DNA of 64,000 bases from Candidozyma auris. Taxonomy: Eukaryota; Ascomycota; Pichiomycetes; Serinales; Metschnikowiaceae. The stretch is from NCBI RefSeq assembly GCF_003013715.1, contig NC_072812.1, positions 3,038,001-3,102,000 on the forward strand, given 5' to 3'. A program made the translations under genes and the position numbers. The notes below the pieces were generated by a model. The model was not told the origin of the DNA, did no database searches, and saw nothing but the letters and a program-made list of their open reading frames with translations. Shown here piece after piece: positions 19,946-30,600 of the stretch (position 1 is its first letter; each line of letters starts with the position of its first letter).

Positions 19946-21604
19946 TTATTTTTCCCGCTGATCATTGTTGTCACCCTTCAATTCCTCATCATGTGAAACC
20001 ATGTTGTTCGAGTGATGATCAATTGCAGGTTTCTCCTCTTTAATGCTTTCAGTATCGACTCGTTCGTGAAAGTATGGCATTGTAGCAGCAACCTTCACAC
20101 ATTGCCATGGCTTCCAGGCTGATGTCTCCGCAAAGATCAAGTCCATCTCTTCCAAAGACCTACCCTTAGTCTCTGGGTATAGGAAGTAGAACACAGGCAC
20201 CATGAGGAAGTTAATAGCAAAGAAAATAAGATACGTGTGATGGTCTATTGAGTTGAAGCAGATTGGAGTTATCATCACCACCATGAAATTGAAACCCCAA
20301 TTGCAGGCAGTGGAGATGGCAGTGGTGGGAGCTCTGACCTCCAACGAAGATACCTCAGGTGGGTATAACCAGGTGAGCGACAAAAGGGACATCCCGAAGA
20401 AGGAGTTAAAGGCGAACAACATGACCGCAGCACCAATGGAACCCCCATCATTGCCTCTATGGGCAACCTCCATACAAACATAAAGCAACAACATACTTAA
20501 GCACTGGCCAGCGGTACCGAATATAAATAGCTTTCTTCTTCCAACCCTTTCAATGATGAATATAGGAATGAGGGACGCCAAAAAGTACTCAGTACCGTTG
20601 CAGGCAGCCAAAATACGTGATTCTAAAGCGTCCATGCCGATATACTCCTCAAATATGGTACCAGCATAGTAGGTGATCAAATTGATGCCGCAGATCTGCT
20701 GCATGGTTTGAGACCAGCCCGCCAAATTGACTCTTTGGAAGTTTTTATGCTTCCCTTGTTTGAGAAGTGCCTTTACGCTGAACTTATTACCACCTGCTTT
20801 CTTTTCAGCATCTAAACTCTGAGAGATGTCCTCAATTAGCCGTTGCACAAAAGGGTCATTTGGAGTTTTGTCGTACAAGGAGGCAAATACCCTGGAAGCT
20901 TCCTCAGCTCTGGTTTGACCCATAAGCCATCTGGGAGACTCGGGGAACGTAGTTCCAAAACAAGCAATTCCAAGTGGGAAGATAAGTTGGAATGCAATGG
21001 GAAATCTCCATGAAACTTCACCAAACTGCTCTGTGAAGTAAAAAGCAAAGTCTATCCAATATGAAACGGCAATTCCAAAGGTAATCAAGGATCCATGAAT
21101 ACAAAGCGATTTTCCTCTGCTTGCGGCTTTCGAACACTCGGCAGCGTAAAGAGGCACCGTGGCAGTGAGTAACCCGTTACCCACACCAGATATGACCCTA
21201 GCCACGATCAAAAAGTCAGTATTCATCGCTGCTGCCTGTAAGACGCCACCAATAATAATTATAACACATCCCCAGAAAATCATCTTGACTCTGCCAAACT
21301 TATCACCAAGATACATCGTACAGAGAGCACCTACCAAACAACCCACTGCATAGCAGCCAATGACCCACCCTTGCCAGATAGCATAACTCTGTTCCTCGTT
21401 GGAAACAGTATCCATTTCAGGGAAGCGAGCTCTGAAGGTGGGAAGTGTAAGAAGCGATCCCATTACACCCTGATCATACCCGAAAAGAAAAAAACCCACG
21501 CCACATAAAGAGGTGATCGCAGTATTGAGTCTTTCGCCACGTAGTTTGAGAAACTTGGGTACCTCCTCTGAAATCTGAGAAGTCTTGGATTCGGTTTCGG
21601 ACAT
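19946..21604 (-). CDS. MFS sugar transporter 3 of the tandem trio
   Basis: 552 residues. Sugar-porter marks are complete: FGYDQGVMGSLLTLPTFRA, PESPRWLMGQTRAEEASRVF, MQQICGINLITYYAGTIF, ERVGRRKLFIFG and PETKGRSLEEMDLIFAETS. Its cytosolic central loop resembles transporter 1 (AEKKAGGNKFSVKALLKQG), and 53 consecutive bases (20331-20383) match transporter 1 exactly, so these two outer copies look more recently related or gene-converted. The C-tail is acidic with His-rich and Lys residues. TGCAGCCA followed by a TATAAA element on the minus strand lies only 35-45 bp upstream of the ATG. It diverges from ACC1 across a 3 kb region. Substrate is not decidable from sequence. Confidence 0.92.
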   Translation of the reverse strand: MSETESKTSQISEEVPKFLKLRGERLNTAITSLCGVGFFLFGYDQGVMGSLLTLPTFRARFPEMDTVSNEEQSYAIWQGWVIGCYAVGCLVGALCTMYLGDKFGRVKMIFWGCVIIIIGGVLQAAAMNTDFLIVARVISGVGNGLLTATVPLYAAECSKAASRGKSLCIHGSLITFGIAVSYWIDFAFYFTEQFGEVSWRFPIAFQLIFPLGIACFGTTFPESPRWLMGQTRAEEASRVFASLYDKTPNDPFVQRLIEDISQSLDAEKKAGGNKFSVKALLKQGKHKNFQRVNLAGWSQTMQQICGINLITYYAGTIFEEYIGMDALESRILAACNGTEYFLASLIPIFIIERVGRRKLFIFGTAGQCLSMLLLYVCMEVAHRGNDGGSIGAAVMLFAFNSFFGMSLLSLTWLYPPEVSSLEVRAPTTAISTACNWGFNFMVVMITPICFNSIDHHTYLIFFAINFLMVPVFYFLYPETKGRSLEEMDLIFAETSAWKPWQCVKVAATMPYFHERVDTESIKEEKPAIDHHSNNMVSHDEELKGDNNDQREK

Positions 21605-24600
21605 CTTGTTGCTATTCGGGCAGTGTTGATGGACATTTTGCAGCCATTTATATGGTCAAGAGAACATCGCCGAAAGTGTCCCCACACCCCCACGAAACAA
21701 CAAATAGACAGCGCCAAGAGACACATAAAGAAAGAAACATCAGGAAAAAGTAGCAAAATAAATTTTGGAAGACGTCTTTTCTTGACGTCTCGGGCTTCGT
21801 GAATGTGGTTGTTACGCAATGGTACTTCCAAGTGAACTGCAGACAGCGGGTTCAGTTTTCTTAGGACTCTGGTATGCCACTGGGGAATCGGACAGAGGTT
21901 CACAAGGGATGTACATACACCGATTCATCTGAAACAAAAGATTTCGTTCACCTTCTTTTTTGAATTAGTTATAGCGTTTCTCCGATGTCCATTTCTGCTC
22001 CCTCAGTTGGGCTGGATGGGTCAAGAAATGCTCCATTAGATGCCGGCGGTCATGTATACGTGGAGAAGAAAGCGTGTTGGCGGAGGAAATTTCTTAGCGA
22101 GTGGGAGTAAGAAAAAACCTTATTGTCAATCACGGAATTTGATGCTTGCGTTCCATCAATGTGATGAAAGAATGGTTGGATGTTTGTGTGGTGGCTAGAA
22201 TTGTAGCAAAAGACGCAGACTTTCAAACGAGGTGAACGAACTCAGGAAAGTTGATAACACTTGATGATTTTGCCACTTGAGGGAGCTATTGGTTTCTCTG
22301 ATGCTAATTCATGTGTCGTTTTTCAGTAACCTCGTACCATGAAAATGCAGTAGCATAGTGAATGAAGAAGACGTTACATGGATTTACTCAAAGCGTCGGA
22401 GCACTTAAAACTCTACTTTGAGTTATGGGTGGATAATGAGGGCGACCCCATGGCTGCAAAAATGTCGTCGCTGTGTCAGCGGCAGGGACCAGCCTACAAC
22501 CTGTTATCTCCACCGTACATCCAATAGTGCAACATCGATGACAACGTTAATTTTCTGATAAACGAAGTAGCCATAACTCTCTTCCAAGAATGTTATATTC
22601 CTCACCAGCCATTTTGACTCGATTCCTTCCAGTGGGACCTGCGACATTGTCGTCAAATGCTCCGGAAATTGGTGGGCACATCTTTAAAAATGAGGTACAG
22701 ACAGAATTTTTTTTTGTCACCCCATGTAATCGCAGTCTCTAAAGGTTCTTCATTGTGCAAACTTTCTCTTTCGTGCTTTGTCGGTACATGTTACTAAGCT
22801 TAGCGAGCGTGATAGTACTCCAAGAATTCGTCGCGGACCATTACTCCAGCACTCAAGGAGATATACTAATACTCAATACACCAACGACAGAAATCCTAGT
22901 GATGACGATGAGTTTAGACATAACCGTTCAAAATCAAGAATGCCAAATCGACGAACAGTGTAAATCTACTTCCAATTCCACCTCAATACTCACCAGTGCG
23001 CAGGTGTCGCGGACTAACGCAGATGATCTAGGGAAAATACGAGAGAGAAAACATTGAAGCTCAACTAGACGGAAAAAAAGCTCAGCAACAACTTACGTTT
23101 TGAACCTCCCAGAGCCCAAACCTTGAACCCTTTTTTTTGGGAATCCTGCCACTTTCACTGTCCTCAGTTTCCACCTACAGACGCACCACATCTGACGTCA
23201 GGGTCTCATTACGGTTTGATGGCCACCGGCAACAGATCGAAAAAAGAACTCAACTATATGACTTTACTTAGAAACTCCTAGATTTCTTGATCGGGCCAAT
23301 CGGGCAAAAGAAACTTTTGATCGGTGTGGGCACTCTGCAACAGGCCAAGAGACAATCTAGCACGTTGGCTGCGAAAAGTGGATCCTCGATGTCACTGCGC
23401 GTGCAGCTCGTTGGGTCCAACAAAGAAAGGAGGCGGTATAGGAAACTTGTGATGGGATCTTCAAGAATTGAAGGATTCTAGAGGATTGAGGAGAGCACTA
23501 AGAGTAAAATTTTTACATGTTCACGGGAATTGGGCCTTTTAATGGGCGCTGACAAGACCCTGGGCAACGGAAAAACTCGGCGATTCAACAAATGGAAAGT
23601 GCGCCAAAAAATTTTCCTCTCAATTTTCGCAGCCAAATGTTCCCTAGTGAAGTTACACTGCAATAGGCCTACCACGCAATAGACAAAAAAAGGGAGACAG
23701 GTAGTGAGGATTTAGGAGATCTAGGAATTGTTGTAGCGTATTGGTGACTTTGGAAGCTACATTTCTCGACGGTTTAGCCACCGTTGGTGAACACCATGTC
23801 TACGTCTACTTCAGCTTCCCAGACGACAACACCAGCTAACGACAAACGTTGACACCGAATTGCACAATTCTTTATATCAAACGCCCTTTTCTCTCTTATC
23901 CATCATAATTTTTCTACATCAATCTTCACTCCCACACTCAAAGTGGCAGTTCCTGCGCGGCCCAACTTTCGAATGTTGGGATCCTCTTTCTTTCTGCACA
24001 CCTCGAGGCAGACCAAAAATCGACCCTGGCGTCTAATCGGGCCGACACTTAAATACCCCTAGGGCCGCCTTGTACCGGAGCTTTTTCCCAGCAATTGTCG
24101 TTAGATAGTATGTACCGAGATTTAAGAGCCCGCAAACAGAGACAGATGAAGGAGGAAAGCGAAGTTACAGATAGCTATAGCCAACGGTTGCAAAATTCCT
24201 AAACCGGGCGCCTGGCAGGCTGATCCACTCTAAGTACGAAGTCCATGTCAACAATTCTCCACAACAGATGATCCCATAGAAAATCCAACCTGAAGGAATT
24301 TTTCTTTTGAGAATATAAATTTACAATTTCCCATAAATCCATTGGTTTGTTAATTGAAATCCTGATTTCAGCGCTTCGGACTTTTCGCTGGTCCCGCGCC
24401 GAGCGATGCTCGATTCGATGGTGGCCAGCGCGCTCGGCGCCTTTTGCTCGCTCACTTTTGGCACCAGTTTGGCTCTATTTTGACCCAACGGTTAGTGCGA
24501 AAAACCGCCCTCTCTAGTGCATTTCTTCGCACTGAGACATAGTGATTGAAGCGAGACAAATACCCCAACTTTCCTTTCCTCGACACCTCCCAGCGCTTTT

Positions 24601-24641
24601 CCCCAGACTACTCCTCCTGTCAGTCTGCTCCCCTGTTTTGC
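21605..24641. other. 3 kb divergent region between transporter 3 and ACC1
   Basis: The longest gene-free stretch in the window. It has TGCAGCCA at 21639-21646 (35 bp upstream of transporter 3), TGGCTGCA at 22451-22458, TGGCTGCG at 23366-23373 and CGCAGCCA at 23628-23635. A GC-rich inverted-repeat block is at 24386-24440. A short ATG-initiated ORF of 18 codons sits at 23796-23852. ORFs at 22755-23057 and 22778-22963 overlap in different frames and look like chance. Confidence 0.5.
24386..24440 (+). repeat. GC-rich interleaved inverted repeats upstream of ACC1
   Basis: Two complementary pairs interleave. CGCTGG (24386-24391) pairs with CCAGCG (24425-24430). GCGCCGAGCG (24396-24405) pairs perfectly with CGCTCGGCGC (24431-24440). 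The order arm1-arm2-arm1'-arm2' is that of an H-type pseudoknot if transcribed. A competing hairpin CGAGC-GAT-GCTCG lies at 24400-24412. The block is a GC island in AT-rich DNA about 200 bp upstream of the first ACC1 ATG. Confidence 0.45.
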
Positions 24642-27600
24642 ATGCGCTCTGGCTTGTGCCAACTTCTTACTAATAACCTCAGCCCGCCTTCCCTGCGACG
24701 CCTTTTATTTGCTACCAAATTCGTGCCCATATCCGCCAAACGTTTGCATCACCAACATCCTCCCCAGTCCATTTTTCATAAATTCGCTAAGTTCACGAAA
24801 AACATCATAATGCCCGATAAGTTACCCCTCAGCAAAGTCCCCCCCAACTTTCTCGGGCTCAATTCGGTCGAAAGGGCCGAGCCTGGCCCCGTCACAGAGT
24901 TCGTCAAGCAACACCAGGGCCACACCGTGATATCCAAGGTGTTGATCGCCAACAACGGTATTGCCGCGGTCAAAGAGATCCGATCCGTTCGCAAGTGGGC
25001 CTACGAGACCTTTGGCGACGAAAGAGCTATCCAGTTTGTCGCCATGGCAACGCCCGAGGATCTCGAGGCCAACGCCGAATACATTCGTATGGCCGACCAG
25101 TGCGTGGAGGTGCCTGGCGGCACCAACAACAACAACTACGCCAACGTCGAGCTTATAGTGGAGATTGCGGAACGCACAAACGTCCACGCTGTGTGGGCTG
25201 GCTGGGGCCATGCCTCCGAGAACCCCATGTTGCCCGAGATGTTGGCTGCGTCGCCTAAAAAAATCGTGTTCATAGGTCCCCCAGGTTCTGCCATGCGTTC
25301 TTTGGGTGACAAAATTTCGTCCACAATTGTTGCTCAGCATGCTGAGGTGCCATGTATCCCATGGTCAGGAACCGGTGTGGCCGACGTCGAAATCGATAAG
25401 GAAACCAACCTTGTGTCGGTGTCTGACGAAACGTACGCCAAGGGCTGCTGTTCGAGTCCTGAGGACGGTTTAGAGAAGGCCAAACAGATCGGCTTTCCCG
25501 TGATGATCAAGGCCTCCGAAGGTGGAGGCGGCAAAGGTATCCGTAAAGTCGACAACGAGGACGACTTCATCGCCTTGTACAACCAGGCTGCCAACGAAAT
25601 CCCTGGCTCCCCAATATTTATCATGAAGTTGGCTGGCTCAGCCAGACACTTGGAAGTTCAACTTTTGGCCGACCAATACGGCACAAACATTTCCCTCTTC
25701 GGCCGTGACTGTTCTGTGCAAAGACGTCACCAGAAGATCATTGAAGAGGCTCCTGTGACAATCGCCAACCAGGAAACTTTCCGTGAGATGGAGAACGCCG
25801 CCGTCAGATTGGGTAAGCTAGTCGGTTACGTTTCTGCCGGTACTGTCGAGTACTTGTATTCTCACGCCGAGGACAAATTCTACTTCTTGGAGTTGAATCC
25901 TAGATTGCAGGTTGAGCATCCAACCACTGAGATGGTCACAGGTGTCAACTTACCAGCTGCACAGTTGCAAATCGCTATGGGTATCCCCATGCACAGAATT
26001 AGAGACATCAGAACCTTATACGGTGTGGACCCACACACAACAACAGAGATTGACTTCGAGTTTAAATCAGAGACTTCTTTGACTACCCAACGCCGTCCCA
26101 AGCCAAAGGGCCACTGTACGGCGTGTCGTATCACTTCTGAGGACCCAGGTGAAGGGTTCAAGCCCTCTGGTGGTAGCTTGCACGAATTGAACTTCCGTTC
26201 TTCGTCTAACGTGTGGGGTTACTTCTCTGTGAGCAATCAGTCATCGATTCATTCATTTTCAGATTCCCAGTTTGGTCATATTTTCGCCTTTGGTGAGAAC
26301 CGTCAGGCCAGTAGGAAACATATGGTTGTGGCCCTTAAAGAGTTGTCGATCCGAGGTGACTTCAGAACTACTGTCGAGTACTTGATCAAGTTGTTGGAAA
26401 CCCCCGACTTCGAGGACAACACCATCACCACTGGCTGGTTGGACGAGTTGATCAGCAAGAAGTTGACCGCAGAGAGACCCGACCCTATTCTTGCAGTTTT
26501 ATGCGGTGCTGCTACCAAGGCCTTTATCGCTTCCAGAGACGACAGGAAAGAGTACGCTATGTCTCTCGAGAAGGGCCAGGTGCCAAACAAGCTGTTGTTG
26601 CGGACGATCTTCCCTATTGAGTTCATCTACGAGGGTCACAAGTACAAGTTCACAGCCACCATGTCCTCTGAAGATGCTTTCACATTATTTTTGAACGGTA
26701 CGAGAGCCGTGGTTGGTATTCGTTCTCTTTCTGATGGAGGCTTATTATGTTCCATCGACGGTCAGTCTCACTCCATCTACTGGAAAGACGAACCGTCTGC
26801 TACCAGACTTTCTGTTGACGGCAAAACGTGCTTGTTGGAGGCTGAGAACGACCCTACGCAATTGAGAACCCCATCTCCGGGTAAACTTGTGAAGTACACT
26901 GTCGAGTCTGGCGAGCACGTTGTTGCTGGCCAGGCGTACGCCGAGGTGGAAGTCATGAAGATGTGTATGCCTTTGATTGCCCAGGAGAACGGTGTTGTGC
27001 AGACAATCAAGCAGCCTGGCTCTACGGTCAATGCAGGTGACATCTTGGCCATTTTAGCCTTGGACGATCCATCCAAGGTAAAGCACGCTTTGCCTTTCGA
27101 GGGCACTTTGCCTGAATTTGGTGAGCCAAGCATTCAAGGTACTCGTCCAGTCCACAAATTCAAAAAGTACTCTTCAATCTTGAGAAATATTCTTGCTGGT
27201 TACGATAACCAGGTCATCATGAACTCCACGTTGAAGAACTTGATTGAAGTTTTGCGTGACAGGGAGTTGCCCTACTCTGAGTGGATCATGCACTGCTCAG
27301 CTTTGCACTCGAGATTGCCTATTAAATTAGACGAGGCCTTGACTGCTTCTATTGAAAGAAGTCACTCCAGAGGTGCCGAATTCCCTGCAAAGAACCTCCT
27401 CAAACTCATGAGCAAAGCCGAGAAAGAAAGCTCCGATCCTCTTTTCGGCAGCATCGTTGCACCTTTGGTGGATGTCGCTAACAGATACGCTAATGGCTTG
27501 GTAGAGCACGAGTACCAATTCATCTCAAGTTTGATCAATGAGTACTATGAGGTGGAGAAGTTGTTTTCCGGCGGTGTATCGCGTGAGGAAGACGTCATTT

Positions 27601-30600
27601 TGAAGCTTAGAGACGAAAACAAGTCTGACTTGAACAAAGTGCTGATCATTGCTCTTTCTCACTCTCGTGTTTCTGCAAAAAACAATTTGATTTTGGCCAT
27701 TCTTGACGCCTATCAGCCAATTTTGCAACAGTCTGCCACTATCGCTACTCCTATCCGGGAATCCTTGAGAAACATAGTGGAGTTAGAATCCCGTGGAACA
27801 GCCAAGGTCGCATTGAAAGCCAGAGAGATCTTGATTCAGTGTTCTTTGCCATCCATTAAGGAAAGGTCAGATCAGTTGGAGCACATCTTAAGATCTTCCG
27901 TTCTTCAAACGTCTTACGGTGAAGTATACGCCAAATACAGATCCCCAGCCTTCGATGTTATTCGTGAGGTCGTTGATTCAAAGCACACAGTCTTTGACGT
28001 TTTGTTGCAATTCTTGGTGAACCCGGATGAGTGGGTGGCCATGGCTGCTGCTGAAGTCTACGTTCGCCGTTCATACAGAGCGTACTCCTTGGGACCAATT
28101 ACCTACCACTTCCACGAGCAAGAAAAGTTGCCTATCATGGTGTGGGCGTTCCAATTGCCCTCTCTTTCTTCTCATGCTGCTCCCCATGCTACTTTCAAGA
28201 ACGACGCCAGCTCCATGGGCAGAGCCGCCTCGGTTTCCGACTTGTCATTCGTTGTTGACAACAAGAAGGAGCTGAATGTGAGAACAGGTGTTTTGGTTCC
28301 TGTAAAGCATATTGACGACATGGACGAGATGCTCATAGCTGGTCTCGACAAAATCGAGCCTTCCGATGCTATTACCTTCCAGGCCGGCTCTGAGCCTGAG
28401 TACATGAACGTTGTAAACGTTGCTGTAACTAACATTGACGGCTATGAAACCGAAGAGGAGGTTTTGGCTAAGGTTCACGAAACAATTGAGGACACCAAAG
28501 AGGAATTGAAGGCTGCTGCTGTTCGTCGTATCACCTTCGTGTTTGGTAACAAGGTCGGTTCCTACCCTAAGTACTACACCTTTACTGCGCCAGACTATGT
28601 CGAGAATAAGGTTATCAGACACATCGAGCCTGCTTTGGCCTTCCAGTTGGAGCTCGGAAGAATGGAAAACTTTGACATCAAGCCCATCTTTACCGATAAC
28701 AGAAACATCCATGTCTACGAAGCTGTGGGTAAAAACTCCCCATCTGACAAGAGATTCTTCACTCGTGGTATCATCAGAACCGGCGTTATTAGTGAGGATA
28801 TTTCTATTGCCGAGTACTTGATTGCTGAGTCGAATAGGTTGATGTCTGACATTTTGGATGCCTTGGAGGTGATTGACACTTCCAACTCAGACTTGAACCA
28901 TATCTTCATCAACTTCTCTGCTGTATTCAACGTTACCCCTGAGGATGTTGAGGCTGCATTTGGCTCGTTTTTGGAGAGATTTGGCAGAAGATTGTGGAGA
29001 TTGAGGGTCACCAGTGCCGAAATTAGAATCTCTTGTGTGGACCCCGCCTCTGGCCAGCCATTCCCATTGAGAGCTATCATCAACAACGTTTCTGGTTATG
29101 TCGTCAAATCTGAATTGTACATGGAGATCAAGAACAATAAGGGCGAGTGGGTGTTCAAGTCAATTGGCAACCCTGGCTCTATGCACATGAGATCCATCAA
29201 CACTCCTTACCCTGCTAAGGAATCCTTGCAGCCCAAGCGTTACAGAGCTCACAACATGGGAACCACATATGTATACGATTTCCCGGAGTTGTTCCGCCAG
29301 GCAACCCTTTCCCAGTGGAAGAAACACGCTAAGGACTCTAAGATTCCAAAAGACTTCTTCGTTTCTGAGGAATTGATCAACGACGACAATGGTGGATTGA
29401 CCGCAGTGGAAAGAGAACCCGGCTCGTCCAAGATCGGTATGGTTGGCTTTAAGGTCTCTGTCAAGACCCCAGAATACCCGCACGGACGTCAATTTATCAT
29501 CGTTGCTAACGACATCACTCACAAGATTGGTTCTTTCGGTCCGGAGGAAGACGAGTTTTTCAACAAGTGTACCGAATTAGCTCGTTCGTTAGGTATTCCA
29601 AGAATTTACCTTTCCGCCAACTCTGGTGCCAGAATCGGTGTTGCTGAGGAGTTGCTTCCATACTACAAGGTTGCTTGGAATGAGGAGGGCAAGCCTGAGA
29701 AGGGTTTCAAGTACTTGTACTTGACCTCGGCCGATAAGACGGCTCTTGATGAAAGCGACAAGGGCAACGCCGTTATAACAGAAAGAGTAGTTGAGCAAGG
29801 AGAAGAACGCCATGTCATCAAGACCATTGTTGGTTCTGAAAATGGTCTCGGTGTTGAGTGTCTTAAGGGCTCCGGTTTGATTGCTGGTGCTACTTCCAAG
29901 GCTTACAAAGACATCTTCACCATCACATTGGTGACGTGCAGATCTGTGGGTATTGGTGCCTACTTGGTGAGATTGGGTCAGCGTGCGATTCAGATCGAAG
30001 GCCAGCCAATCATCTTGACAGGTGCCCCTGCCATCAACAAGTTGTTGGGTAGAGAGGTTTACACTTCAAACTTGCAACTTGGTGGAACACAAATCATGTA
30101 CAGAAATGGTGTTTCTCACTTGACTGCTACTGACGACTTGGCCGGTGTGGAGAAAATCATGGAGTGGATGTCGTACATTCCAGCTAAGCGAAACACTCCA
30201 GTGCCAATTTTGCACAGCAATGATCCTTGGGACAGAGACATCGAGTTTGCTCCAGCACAGAAGGAACCTTACGACGTCAGATATATGATTAATGGACGTG
30301 AGCTTGAAAATGGCGAGTTCGAGGCTGGCTTATTCGATAAGGGCTCCTTCCAGGAGACCTTGTCTGGTTGGGCCAGAGGTGTTGTTGTTGGACGTGCCCG
30401 TCTTGGAGGAATTCCTATTGGTGTTATTGGTGTTGAGACCAGAACTGTGGACAACTTGGTTCCTGCTGACCCTGCCAACCCAGAGTCTACTGAAATCATG
30501 CTTCAAGAAGCTGGTCAAGTGTGGTACCCCAACTCTGCTTTCAAGACCGCTCAGGCCATTAACGATTTCAACCACGGTGAACAGCTACCATTGATGATCT

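Noticed and set aside
22755..23057. 100-codon ORF between transporter 3 and ACC1
   Set aside because: Overlaps another ORF in a second frame and has no family resemblance.
24822..25340. 172-codon open frame antisense to ACC1 biotin carboxylase
   Set aside because: Shadow of a strongly biased, highly conserved gene; no plausible product.
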